A stretch of 64,000 bases of DNA, taken from positions 68,061,240 through 68,125,239 of the forward strand of contig CM055097.1 of NCBI GenBank assembly GCA_029204225.1. The letters run 5' to 3'. The translations under genes were made by a program, and so were the position numbers. This document shows positions 1 to 11,951 of the stretch, piece after piece (the stretch's first letter is position 1; every line of letters starts with the position of its first letter). The notes beneath the pieces are model-generated. The model did no database searches. It saw only the letters and a list, made by a program, of their open reading frames with translations, and was not told where the DNA came from. The stretch comes from Diphasiastrum complanatum (Eukaryota > Streptophyta > Lycopodiopsida > Lycopodiales > Lycopodiaceae).

Positions 1-512
1 AGATTGATTTCTACTATAAAATCAAGCATTTTGCATATGTAGAATTGATCTTTTGTAGGTCAAAACTCAATTTAGGTTTATGAACTTGAAGTAGGCTGAT
101 TTTACACGCGCCTTACTAGATTTGGCCGATTTTTGATGCATTAGGAAAGCTTCATTAGAGACTACAAGATTTTGTATCAAGTTTGTTGCAATTGCATGTA
201 TAATTTGGAAGATCCTATTTTTGTGATTTTGTCAAAACCCTATTTTTTATTGGATCTCTATTTTTTGAGGTTGTTGGACTTCAATAAAGTGTGTTTCAAT
301 CTTAGGAAGTGGCAAGATTCATTAATTTTTGGTAGATCATAGGTTGATCAAGATTTCTTCATTCTATGTGTTGATTTGCTAGTTATAAGTGCTAGAAGAG
401 AATTGAGAGGTTCCATATCTTTCTGATTTCTTTTTGGAAACATTTGTTGTTATTCAAAAGAGTGCTTTGTGCATTGGAACAAGTTGAAAGAGAAAGATCA
501 GGTCATTGCAAC

Positions 513-758
513 ATGGCAACATCAAGTGGATTCATGTTGGAAGGCAATGATAGGCTTACCTCATCCAACTACTGTACATGGAAGGTGAGAATGGAATCAC
601 TTCTTGAAATGCTTGAGTTGATGGATATTGTTGTAGGGTTGGAGGAGAGACCCTTGGTTCAACAAGATCAAATGAAGTTTGGCAAGAGAGAAAAGAAAGC
701 TCTACACATGATCAAGATGAATGTTACCAATGAGCTACTCAAGGAGATTAGTAAGTGA
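513..758 (+). pseudogene. Copia-type gag, N-terminal fragment
   Basis: Start of a Ty1/copia capsid (gag) polyprotein. The first ATG of the open frame is at 444, but the copia-like N-terminus begins at the in-frame ATG at 513 (MATSSGF). From there the frame shows the usual copia gag head: a short leader, NYCTWKVRMESLL (the N-Y-x-x-W-K-x-x-M signature), then MDIVVGLEE and a basic, helical stretch KKALHMIKMNVTNELLKEIS. A stop follows after about 82 codons, where related copies at 51.7 kb and 41.1 kb continue into S-C-x-S/T-x-K-E-x-W. It is therefore a 5' stump. Sequence 1-512 is probably the leader of the same element, with the LTR and primer site outside the window. The plus copy at 51.6 kb is the closest relative seen here. 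Confidence 0.8.
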
Positions 759-1046
759 AATTGATCTCATAATTAATCGCACACTTAAAAAATCATCACA
801 ATTTCTTATAATCCTTTGACAATAATTAAATATCTATTTATGATCCGTCAATCATAATTTTTTGGAATCTAAAACCATACTTAATCATTTATAGGATACT
901 GGAGCATATGTCCAATATAACTCAAGAAAAGTAAAAATCATTCCAAAATCTTTCTCACTAGGAAAATATTGGATTTTAGGTACATTTTTCAAATAGGATT
1001 CTCTGACAGTAAGTGCTAGATATTCAAGTTCTATATGCCACTGGTA
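759..1046. other. Spacer, no gene seen
   Basis: AT-rich sequence between the truncated gag and the first copy of the 1.3-kb repeat. No open frame with recognisable content, no LTR ends and no tandem structure were seen. Confidence 0.5.
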
Positions 1047-2325
1047 CATATGTGAATAATCTCACTATGACCCAATACATAAACACATTTTTATTTGGTA
1101 GATTTCTCCAGAACCTACATATGTTACTCACATATCTCATTGAGAATCTTGTAACTTAGCTACTAAAAAATTTCCATTTCTCATGAGTAAATAACATATC
1201 CGAAAAATCTCTAAGACGAATAACATTCATTCTCAACAGTTTCCAATCCAACTTACCTCTAATTACATAATTTTTTCACTTAGTATCAACCCCTCTCTGA
1301 TCCTAGTATTTAAACTAAGATTAGGTTGATTTAATACAGACATTCCTAATTAAAATCCTGATCAAACTTACTCCTATTCCAATCAAAATGAAATTAGTAA
1401 CCTTTGACCTTTCACTGTACTACTCATAGATAATGATTCAAATGTTCAAACTTGTTCTAGTTCTAGATTGTCCACAAATTTCTCTTATTCGAAAAGTTCC
1501 AATTAGGTATCTTACTCTGAATCTATCCGAAATTACTTTTAGACCAAATCTCATTTCTATACCACAACTAGTTCTCTTCTGAAAACTATGCAACCCACAG
1601 ATTCCCAAATAGATTTTTATTCCATCACTTCACCCCTCCTTTTTAAAAAATTATCACTTTCAATAAAAGTTAACTGGAAAGATGATATATGAAAATATCT
1701 AAATCCATGAAAAGTCAATAATAAGTGCATTCCATAAAAGGATTCACTCTATTAGAAACATGACTTCTCCTTCAAATATTTTCAACCCGAGTGTCAATAC
1801 AATCATCTACTAGAATATATCTATGCAACAGAGTTATCCTAGATTTAAGAAATTGAAACACTTTGACCTTAGAATTTATCTGAATTCCAAGTCTATTCAC
1901 ACAAATAGTAATTCATATGATATAACAATCTTTCAGAAGAATAACTTCATGTTGGAAAGAATCATATAACCTATCTGATGTCTTATATTCGAGAAATTAG
2001 TAAAAAGTAAAAGATTAATTAAGAAAGAAATAGATTTGAGGGCCTCTGATTTTGTAAATAGTGAGATACCACCTTGGGATCTAGATCAAACTTCAAATTT
2101 TTCCAAAATATCAATGGTTTTTCGTTTTTCCATATCATGACTAGGTACTAAAATTCTCCATTGATAATCAGATCTTTACAATCTTAGAATTTTCTTTCCA
2201 AAATTATTGATGTCTCATACCATTAGCTCTTCCTTCTAAAAAACCCTTAACTGCCTTATCTGATATTCTAGAGATCCCTTGATCATCTAGTTGTCTTATA
2301 ATCCATATAGGATATTATCTCTTGT
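1047..2325 (+). repeat. 1.3-kb dispersed direct repeat, copy 1
   Basis: This non-coding block is closely matched in the same orientation at about 7086-8388. Both start near ACATATGTGAATAATCTCAC and end near GGATATTATCTCTTGTTC. They share long runs in the same order, for example CTTATTCGAAAAGTTCC and TCTATCCGAAATTAC. Small indels separate them. Neither copy has a TG...CA edge, so they cannot be called LTRs from sequence alone. Confidence 0.7.
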
Positions 2326-2778
2326 TCTTTTAATCTGGGGAGAACACATGCTTTCAAAGTTTAGTCACCACTAAGCATAGTACCAGAAAAATTAAATTTT
2401 CTTAAATCGGATATCGTCTTGAAAAAGGTAACCCATGAGAAACGAATATCTTGCTGTCGATCCTAAATCTATGAATCAAATTCATGGACAGCCTGTTAGG
2501 ATAGCAAAATTATCGTCACACCCCCTCTTGGTTATGGCCTAGAGAATCCACATATAGATTTTACCTATGGTAATCCATTATTAGATCAAATTGTTTCCCA
2601 TGCATTACTGGAAAAGTAACCGACGATGGAATACCCATTTTAACCAAATTTAAAACCCCAATGCAATGTCTTTCCTAACAATGCAAAAAGCTATAACCCT
2701 TACATTTAGAGGCATGCAGAAAGATAAAGGCCCCCCATTGTGGCCAACCACATCAAAACCCTAACAAGCATAAGGGAT
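2326..2778. other. Spacer with a telo-box-like motif
   Basis: No gene is visible. Near its right end (about 2757-2765) lies AAACCCTAA, the plant telo-box, a motif known from promoters of translation-related genes. It sits just before a GC-richer open frame, so it may be promoter or leader sequence, but a chance match is quite possible. Confidence 0.3.
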
Positions 2779-3375
2779 TAGGGTCGTTGGAGTTTAAGCA
2801 AGAATAGGAAAACGCCCTACTTCAACTGCCCCAGGTGCAAATCGATCACAAGCTTCTGCACGGCCGCTACAGCCGCCATCGCTAGGCTCATTCAACATCA
2901 GGCTACCCTCGCTGCTTCGAATCAACATGCAGCTGTCCGGGCTAATAAGCAGGGGTGCAACTCACGGCAACTCCCACTGGAACAGCAGCAGCCTACCAAA
3001 GCGATAGCAGGGTCCTGCCTTCTACGCTTCACAAGGAAGACAACTCCAGCGCTTTCTGACACAGCTTCAATATCCACAGGGACCTCCGGATCAAGAGTCA
3101 ATCAACAGCCATCAGCTGCCTCCATGGATTCAGGCGCTAGACAGCTCTCCAGAATGGTCAGAAAACAGCTAATTCTGGCCACCAACGCTGCCCAGCAGGG
3201 TGCTCTTCAACCACTGTCCAAAGTTTTCAATGACAGGGTTTTCATTTCCACAAAAAATCCATTCCCTAGCACAGATGTAACTAATTTCTTGCAGGGAAAT
3301 GTTTCTTATGAAAATTCAAGCACATGCAATCAACTATTCCAAACAATCATAATTGTTTCAACAGGGAATAATTAA
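2779..3375 (+). other. GC-rich open frame of unknown identity
   Basis: A 198-codon stretch free of stops runs from just after TAG at 2776-2778 to TAA at 3373-3375. The first ATG in this frame is only at 3124, leaving 83 codons after it. The segment is visibly richer in G and C than its flanks, and its composition looks coding-like: runs of A, T, Q, S and R, and an early FNCPRCKS with a CxxC pair. I recognise no family. It could be a captured host-gene fragment, a leader with a long chance frame, or part of a decayed retroelement. No splice sites were firmly identified, and no related copy was seen in the window. Confidence 0.3.
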
Positions 3376-3880
3376 CTCCACTGATTAGGGTGCTCCACAC
3401 TGTACTATTTTGCTTTTTTCTGCCTATGATTAGAGAGTATTCAACGTACAATTTCCAGTCTCTGTTCACAGCTTTGCATGTTTTTTAATTTTCAGAGGAT
3501 TAGTTCTAAAACTTCAAATCCTTGACATGCAGTCAATTAAGTTCAAGCTCCTAGCTGCAGTAGGTCTATTAACTCCGGATAAATTGATCCCATACCAATT
3601 TATCAACAAACGTCCTGCAGCTTAACCTGAAACTAAATCGTGTAAACATTATGGACTCATGTGAGTTATTCAACTCCTCTAACAAGTAGATTTAGGCAAC
3701 ACAACAAGCAAATAAATCTACCCAAGCAAAATATTCTACATCAAATGAAAGCGTTCTCAAGGCACCAGGAATTTGACAATGAAGTCTACACCAATTCATA
3801 GCATCTATTGCAAACCAAACATGTAGAAGAGCACTCTACCACCATATTTGACAAGCATGCATTAAACTGGAATTAGTGAA
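3376..3880. other. Spacer, no gene seen
   Basis: Unique-looking, AT-moderate sequence between the GC-rich open frame and the internal side of the minus-strand copia LTR. Nothing recognisable was found on either strand. Confidence 0.45.
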
Positions 3881-3996
3881 TCCAACTCCTAATTACCTTG
3901 AGAAATCAGCAGTCCCACCGGGATGTAAATCCAAGCGCTTCCAACTTCCAATCCGATGTAGAGCTTGTCTCCATTCCATGACCACATCTTAGCCGG

Positions 3997-4008
3997 GCTC
4001 TGATACCA
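3997..4008 (-). promoter_or_regulatory. Copia primer-binding site (initiator tRNA-Met)
   Basis: Read on the minus strand this is TGGTATCAGAGC, the standard plant copia primer site complementary to initiator tRNA-Met. It lies one base from the inner end (TGTAAAG on the plus strand) of the LTR at 4010-4694. This fixes the element's orientation as minus. About 110 bp of leader-like sequence follows to 3889 before the element is lost. Confidence 0.85.
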
Positions 4009-4009
4009 A

Positions 4010-4694
4010 TGTAAAGACCCTAAGAAATAACCCCTAAAATGAGGATAGGAGAACACAATAAGAGAGACTATGGAGCCAAACTGCCCAACCAAACTTAGAT
4101 CAAACCTGGATCTAGCCCTCAAGCCATACCATGTGAAAGCTAGAGGAGAAGAGAGAAACTGGTAATCTAAACCCAATATGTCGACAGGAGAATTCCTACC
4201 TCATTATATAAAGAGTAGAGTCCTATGCATGAACCCATGCAATCCCCATGCAGGTCAACTATAAATAGGTCACATCTCTTCATGCAGTCCTCCTGCCTAT
4301 ATCCGTCACACAGACATGCAATGCTCTAAATGTCTCAATTAGAGTGTCTGGGTCCTCTCAAGGTAATTAGTCACAAATAGGCCTTGACTCGGAATTACAT
4401 CTCGGCGTGACCAATAATCTTGATCACTGGAGGGCCGGTCTACCATATTAGAACTATTCCAGTTCCTTAACCGAATATGGCCATAACATTTTGCAGGTGT
4501 TGTTGTCTGTGTCAAAAACACAATCAAATATGCAGGGAGCAAATAGAGATTTGTAATTCCTGCAGGTATCCGATGAGCAGACATAGAACCAAGATAGGTT
4601 GCATCTGATCCTAGATCATTGACAAAAAATATGCAGAAAGAGTTTTGAATAGATTATATCACCAAGGAGAAAACTGTGAGCTTAATTTCTAACA
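4010..4694 (-). mobile_element. Copia-type LTR, apparently full length
   Basis: A 685-bp LTR bounded on the plus strand by TGTAAAGACCC and AATTTCTAACA, i.e. TG...CA ends with imperfect terminal inverted repeats. The primer-binding site follows directly on the inner side. A partial copy lies at 6309-6695, and the outer 150 bp recurs at 17784-17934 as the 3' LTR end of another copia element. Only the leader is left of the internal region, so this locus is a 5' LTR stump. The five bases outside the outer end are CAAGG, but no matching duplication could be sought because the other end is missing. Confidence 0.8.
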
Positions 4695-4708
4695 CAAGGA
4701 CTACAAGG

Positions 4709-4951
4709 AGGCTCCTTGCGGTCCCTAGCGGTGGGCTGAATCGCAAGGGACCACAAGGAGCCCAAGTAAAAAAAACTTTGACTGAATCACGTGGCATGCG
4801 AGCGTGCCAAGTGATTCAGCCAGGAAAAAAAAATAATTTGTGCCCTTGCAACCTGCCACCATAGCACGCCGGCGTGCTATGGTGGTGGGCTGCCAGGGCA
4901 AATTTTATTTTATTTTATTTTAATCACTTGGCACGTCAGCGTGCCAAGTGA
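4709..4951. repeat. Cluster of four consecutive palindromic hairpins
   Basis: Four inverted repeats stand in a row. (1) Arms 4709-4727 and 4745-4763, 17-base loop. (2) Arms 4780-4799 and 4802-4821 with a few mismatches. (3) A long near-palindrome of about 4837-4902 whose core 4856-4885 is a perfect 30-bp palindrome. (4) Arms 4924-4935 and 4940-4951, perfect over 12 bp with a TCAG loop. Hairpins 2, 3 and 4 share a GCACG/CGTGC core, and 2 and 4 share the CACTTGGCACG arm (one difference in hairpin 2). The block begins right after the LTR end at 4694. A foldback or MITE-like origin is possible but unproven. Confidence 0.85.
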
Positions 4952-5900
4952 CTCAATAAAAAAAAAAATTTCTTTTTGTAGCACAAGGCTAGAAATGTTT
5001 TTTAACTTCAATTTTTTTTAATTTTGGGATTTCATTATAACACTAAATCAACTAATTTTGGACTTTTCCATTTTTTGTGGACTATTTTTTGAAAATGCCA
5101 TCCAAAGGTCCCCTTTTCCAAGAATAACTAAAAATCAAAGTTTTTCTTCGGTTATAGTGCAAGCTGATATCAATCGTGAAACAAACAAATGTTTCAAAAT
5201 AACTATGATCATTTTGAAATTGATTAATGACTTCTTTTTCTACAACAACTAATATATAATTGACCTAATATACAATTACATTGAATCCAAACATTGTTTC
5301 ACCAAGTTCATATACATTCACATTGTTTGCAATAAGATTTGCTATATTAACAATTGTAATGATAATTGTTCAGGTCACGATCGAGCTTACAATAATTTGA
5401 TATTCCAATGTTCAAAAAAGATGCATAGATAACATACAATCAATATAATAAATCCAGTTGAGATAACATACAATCAATATAATATATCTAGTTGATAACA
5501 TACTATCAATATAATAAATCTAGTTGATATCGCGAAAATACATAAATTCCACATTGCGATAAGATATGCCTCAATAACTACAATAATTATTCAGATCACA
5601 ACCAAATTTTGAATAATCCAACAACAACATAGAATGAGACTGGAACATTATTATACATACTTTATTAAATTGAACGCACACTGGTACATTGATGAAGATT
5701 TCTTTTGGGATCAAAAGCATCATGATTGATCATGATGGTCATTGTAATAACTACAAAATATTACAAAAGTATTTACTATCAAGTACATGATTACAAGTCC
5801 TATTATTACAATAATGGTTATTGACAATTGTAACCAGGACTCTTAGAGTCTCAGTATTGTATCTACTTCCTACTCTGAATCAATATTAGCTGCACATTCT
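4952..5900. other. Spacer, no gene seen
   Basis: AT-rich sequence with T and A runs. Its only structure is the short tandem repeat at 5427-5530. It may include the 3' flank of the minus-strand frame that ends at 5901. Confidence 0.45.
5427..5530. repeat. 33-bp tandem repeat, three copies
   Basis: The unit GATAACATACAATCAATATA followed by an ATAT(C/A)TAGTTG-like tail occurs three times, starting at about 5427, 5461 and 5493. The spacing is 34 then 32 bp, with a few substitutions between copies. Confidence 0.8.
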
Positions 5901-6305
5901 TCAAGGGCTTTGGACAAATGGTCCTTGATGTGTGCTACAATTATTTTTGGGATAGATATTATTTTTCCACAACGATTCCGTATTGACTTCTACATCTTCT
6001 GGTCCGTCGTTTTTTGGAACCCATTCTTTCGATAGGCAGCCTTCGTACAAGACTTTGTTGTTGACCAGATTCTTGCCACGTTTTCGACTGGACTTAGGTT
6101 CATACCATAGTGCTTTGAATTTTGTGACCAAACCTTCAGCGTTAGTTTCAACTGCGATGATCCTGGCCACCCAAATTGGAACATCATCCGCAGGCTGAAC
6201 TGCAACAAATTTGTCCACCGCAACCTCCCTATCAGGTGTGAACTCAGATAATGGTGCATCACCTTTTCGCCCACAGAACCGTCGAGGCAGAAATTCTACA
6301 TCCAT
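5901..6305 (-). CDS. Unknown protein with a possible BAH/Tudor-like domain
   Basis: A clean 134-codon frame from ATG (6303-6305) to a stop at 5901-5903. It has a charged N-terminus (MDVEFLPRRFCGRKGDAPLS). A central block follows with VDKFVAVQPADDVPIWVARI and KFKALWYEPKSSRKRGKN, then KEWVPKN and an acidic patch. The 'FVAV-x-pADD-x-P-x-WVARI ... FKALWYEPK' pattern recalls small beta-barrel (BAH- or Tudor-like) modules, including those at the ends of some transposon proteins. This is an impression of the fold, not an identification. The ATG is three bases from the edge of an LTR fragment at 6309, so the frame may be the 3' part of a longer coding region cut by an LTR insertion. Confidence 0.4.
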   Translation of the reverse strand: MDVEFLPRRFCGRKGDAPLSEFTPDREVAVDKFVAVQPADDVPIWVARIIAVETNAEGLVTKFKALWYEPKSSRKRGKNLVNNKVLYEGCLSKEWVPKNDGPEDVEVNTESLWKNNIYPKNNCSTHQGPFVQSP

Positions 6306-6308
6306 TTT

Positions 6309-6695
6309 TGTAGTGACCCAAAAGGATTACCCCTAAGATGAGGATAGGAGAACACAATAGAAGAGACTATGGAGCCAAACCGCCCAACTAAACCTAGATC
6401 AAAACTGGATCTAGCCCCCAAGCCATGCCATGTGAAGCAAGAGGAGAAGAGAGAAACTGGTGACCTAAACCCAATATGTCGATGGGAGAATCCCCACCTC
6501 ATTATATAGAGAGTAGAGTCTTGTGCATGAAACCATGCAATCTCCATGCAGGTCAACTATAAATAGATCACATCTCTTCATGCAATCCTCCTGCCTATAT
6601 CCGTCACACAGACATGCAATGCTCCAAATGTCTCAATTAGAGTGTCTGGGTCCTCTCAAGGTAACATGGAATTAAATCTCGGCGTGACCAATAAT
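6309..6695 (-). mobile_element. Partial copy of the 4010-4694 copia LTR
   Basis: This segment follows the inner half of the LTR at 4010-4694 closely from TGTAGTGACCC through the CCTCATTATATA and ACTATAAATAG stretches to CGGCGTGACCAATAAT. It then diverges abruptly. No primer-binding site follows its inner end, and the outer 300 bp are missing, so it is a truncated LTR. Confidence 0.75.
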
Positions 6696-7085
6696 AACTG
6701 ATGAATCCAAATGATTCACTAATCATGCATCTTACAAGCAATATAATTTAAAATTAACAGTTTTCAGTGAATCCATGTCACACTGATTGTTTTACCAATT
6801 AACTTCATCCTGGAGTAACCAACTACTCAAGTTAATTGCCAATGATTCAGAAATCTTAAATGTCTAGGTGCAGATCTCAATTATATTAGTATGACACCAC
6901 ATTTACATCCTTACCCAAATCATTTGTAAGTTAATCCATAAATCTTCTATACAAAGATTTGTTAACTCTGCAAGTATCTGTCAAACAATACTTGATCATA
7001 TGTCTATGTTCACCGATTAGGTTAAGTGCACCAAATAATCCTTGTAACCAGGAATACACAGTAGATTAATACAAGATTAATCGTG
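6696..7085. other. Spacer, no gene seen
   Basis: AT-rich sequence between the broken LTR and the second copy of the 1.3-kb repeat. Nothing was recognised on either strand. Confidence 0.45.
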
Positions 7086-8388
7086 CACATATGTGAATAA
7101 TCTCACTATGACCCAGTACATAAACACATTCTAATTGGTAGATTCCTCCAGAACCCACATATATTACTCACATATCTCATTGAGATCTTGTAACTCAGCT
7201 ACAAAAATTTTTATGTTTCTCATGAGTAAATAATATATCCGAGAAATCTCTGAGATGAATAGCATTCCCTCTCAACAATTTTCCAATCCAACTTACTTCT
7301 AATTACATAATTCCTCCACTAGATCAACCCCTCTCTGATTCTAGTACTCAAACTAAGATTAGGTTGATCCAATTCAGAACTCTCAGACTTAACTTCTGAT
7401 CAAACTTACTTCTATTCCAGCCAAAATGGAATTAGTAACCTTTGATCATTCACTGTACTACTTATTAAAAATAATTCAAATATCAAACATGTTCTAGTTC
7501 CAGATTGTCCACACAATCCCTAGAGAATTTCTCTTATTCGAAAAGTTCCAATTAGGTATCTTACTCTGAATCTATCCGAAATTACTTTCAAACCAAACCT
7601 AATTTCTATACCATAGCTGGATCTCTTCCAAAAACTATGCAACCTACAGATTTCCAAATAGAATTTTATTCCACTTCACCCCTCCTTTTAAAGAAGTTAT
7701 AGAATTTTAATAAAAGTTAACTGGAAAGATGATATATGAAAATATCTAAATCCAAGAAAAGTCAATAATAAGTGCATTCCAATAAAGGATTCACTCTATT
7801 ACAAAGTGGACTTTTCCTTCAAATATTTTCAACCCAAGTGACAATACAATCATTCCATTGAAATCCATTTATGCTACATAGATATCTAAGGTCTAAGACA
7901 TTGAAATACTTTGACCTTAGAATTTATCTAAATTCCAAGTCTATTCACATAAGTAGTAATTTATATGACATAACAGTCTTTCAAAAGAATAACTTCACGC
8001 TAGAAAGAATCATATAAACCAGTCTGATGCCTTATATTCGAGAAATTACTAAGAAGTAAAGGATTAATTAACAAAGTGAGAAATAGATTCGAGGGCCTCT
8101 AATTTTGTAGATAATGAGATACCACATTGGGATCTAGAGTAAACCTCAAAATTCCCCAAAATACCCCACATTTGATCGAATGGTTTACTTTTTTCCCACA
8201 TCGCGACTAGGTACTAAAACACACCATTGATCATCAGATCTTTATAGTCCTAGAATTTTCTTTCCAAAATTTTTGATGTATCATACCACCAACTTTTCTT
8301 TCCAGAAAATCCTTAACCGCCTTATATGATATTCTAGAGAACCACTGATCTTCTAGCTGTCCTATAATCACTATAGGATATTATCTCT
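7086..8388 (+). repeat. 1.3-kb dispersed direct repeat, copy 2
   Basis: Same orientation and order as 1047-2325, with scattered substitutions and small indels; for example, this copy carries an extra CAATCCCTAGAG-like insertion near 7515. The two copies lie about 6 kb apart and enclose the LTR pieces, the hairpin cluster and the unknown 134-codon frame. Confidence 0.7.
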
Positions 8389-9832
<1,444 letters not shown>

Positions 9833-9904
9833 GGAGACCCATCACAATTTTTTTTCCCTAAGGGATCTCCACCCGCCGCGGCCGGAGAGAAGAGAGTTTG
9901 AGTT

Positions 9905-9905
<1 letters not shown>

Positions 9906-9973
<68 letters not shown>
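9906..9973. repeat. (GA)n microsatellite
   Basis: An uninterrupted AG run of about 34 units, flanked on both sides by GGGTCTCCACCC-type hairpin arms. Confidence 0.97.
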
Positions 9974-9975
<2 letters not shown>

Positions 9976-10456
9976 GAGTGCACCCGTTGCGGTAGAATGT
10001 TTTTTTTTTTTTCTGTTGCCACAGCGGGTGGAAACCCAGTAGAAATTTTTGTTTTTTGATTTGGACATTTGTATTAATTCAAATAATTTTGTTTTTCTTG
10101 ATGGAAGATGTGGTTTATGACGTGCTTACACGTGGCAAGGCTGCATTATCCCATAATCAAATATGACATTTGAAAGGCAATGGAAACTATATATGGAGGT
10201 CATCTCCCAAGCATTTGGTAGGATTTGGTTAACCATTCCCACTAAGACATTTGGAGGATGACTTTGGGAGCAACGGTCTTCACCTACCAAAGTGGGTGGA
10301 GGCTCATTTACATCTATGACTATATAGTTGTGTATATTCTTGTAAATGGGTCTCCACCCGTCATTATGAATAGAGAACTATTTAATGTAAATAGGTCTCC
10401 CTTCAAATGGGAGAACAATTACATCTATTTTTCTTCAAGTCTGATCCCGATCCCTT

Positions 10457-10557
<101 letters not shown>

Positions 10558-10735
10558 GGGTCGATTTAGCTACCTCTCATGGGTTTCCACCCGTCGCGGC
10601 GAGTGGAGACCCATCAATTTTTTTTTTGTTGGGTCTCCAAAATCAGAATTTTCGGGACCTTCACTACCTTGAAAGTTCCAGAATATTCAGGACCGTTGCG
10701 ACCTCGAATGTTTCAGAGAGAATGCGAGCGATGGA

Positions 10736-10900
<165 letters not shown>

Positions 10901-11162
10901 ATTTAGCTACCTCTGACGGATCTCACACACCATGGCGGCTCGTCAGAAATGTTTTTTTTTTTTGCTGGGTCTCCACCCTTCTCAACCCTTTTAATTTTAG
11001 ATGGGTCTTCACACACCATGGCGGATCGAGACCCATCAAAATTTTGTTTTTGTTTTTTGATGGGTCTCCACCAGCCGCGACGACCAGTCAGAAATGTTTT
11101 TTTTTTGCTGGGTTGATTTAGCTACCTATGATGGGTCTCCACCCGCCGCGGTGACTCGTTAG

Positions 11163-11164
<2 letters not shown>

Positions 11165-11231
<67 letters not shown>
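11165..11231. repeat. (TA)n microsatellite
   Basis: About 33 uninterrupted AT units between two hairpin copies. The run is self-complementary and could itself extrude as a cruciform. Confidence 0.97.
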
Positions 11232-11232
<1 letters not shown>

Positions 11233-11425
11233 CTGGGTCTCCACACTCCTCAGCGGGTGGAGACCCTTTTAATTTTAGATGGGTCTTCACAAACCATGCG
11301 GGTCGAGACCCATCAGAATTTTGTTTTTGTTTTCTGATAGATCTCCACCCGCCTCGGCGGGTGGAGACACTTTTGTTTTTTGATGGGTCTTCACACACCA
11401 TGGCGGGTTGAGACCCATCAGAGTT

Positions 11426-11951
11426 CTCAATTTTCTACATACAAGAGTTTTCAATGTTCTACATGTGAAAATTGTCAACAATAACACCAAAATCATGTCA
11501 TTTGGACATATAGGCCAAAATTGGCTATTTTAGGCTAGTGGTGTCCTAAAATTGGGTCCTAAGTTCTAGGGAGAGGAGAGAGATTCATCTCTCTCACCTA
11601 TATTAGGCTGAATTTCATAGAGAGACAGGTTGGAGATATTTCATTGTATTAATCATTTACTAGAATTTCTTTTGTGATCTCCTTCCAATGTTGGCAATGT
11701 TGTAGTGTGTTGCTTCTAAGCTTGAAATTTATGATGTTAGATGCTTACTAAAAATAGTTTCTTGCTGGTGTACGACTTGTATGTTGTTGAACAGAGCCTG
11801 ATCTGATCATTCATGAGTTATAGATCCATTCTATTAGCTTTTGATCAAGTTCTCTATCAAACTAGCTAGCATAGAGTGCATTGCCAATTCTAGAAGTTGT
11901 AGAATGAAAGTGCAAGTACTCAAGCCAAAGGATCTTGGATGTTAGATCCAT
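11426..11951. other. Spacer, no gene seen
   Basis: Moderately AT-rich sequence between the last left-field hairpin and the 3' end of the family A pseudogene. It may be the 3' flank of that gene. No motif was recognised. Confidence 0.4.
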
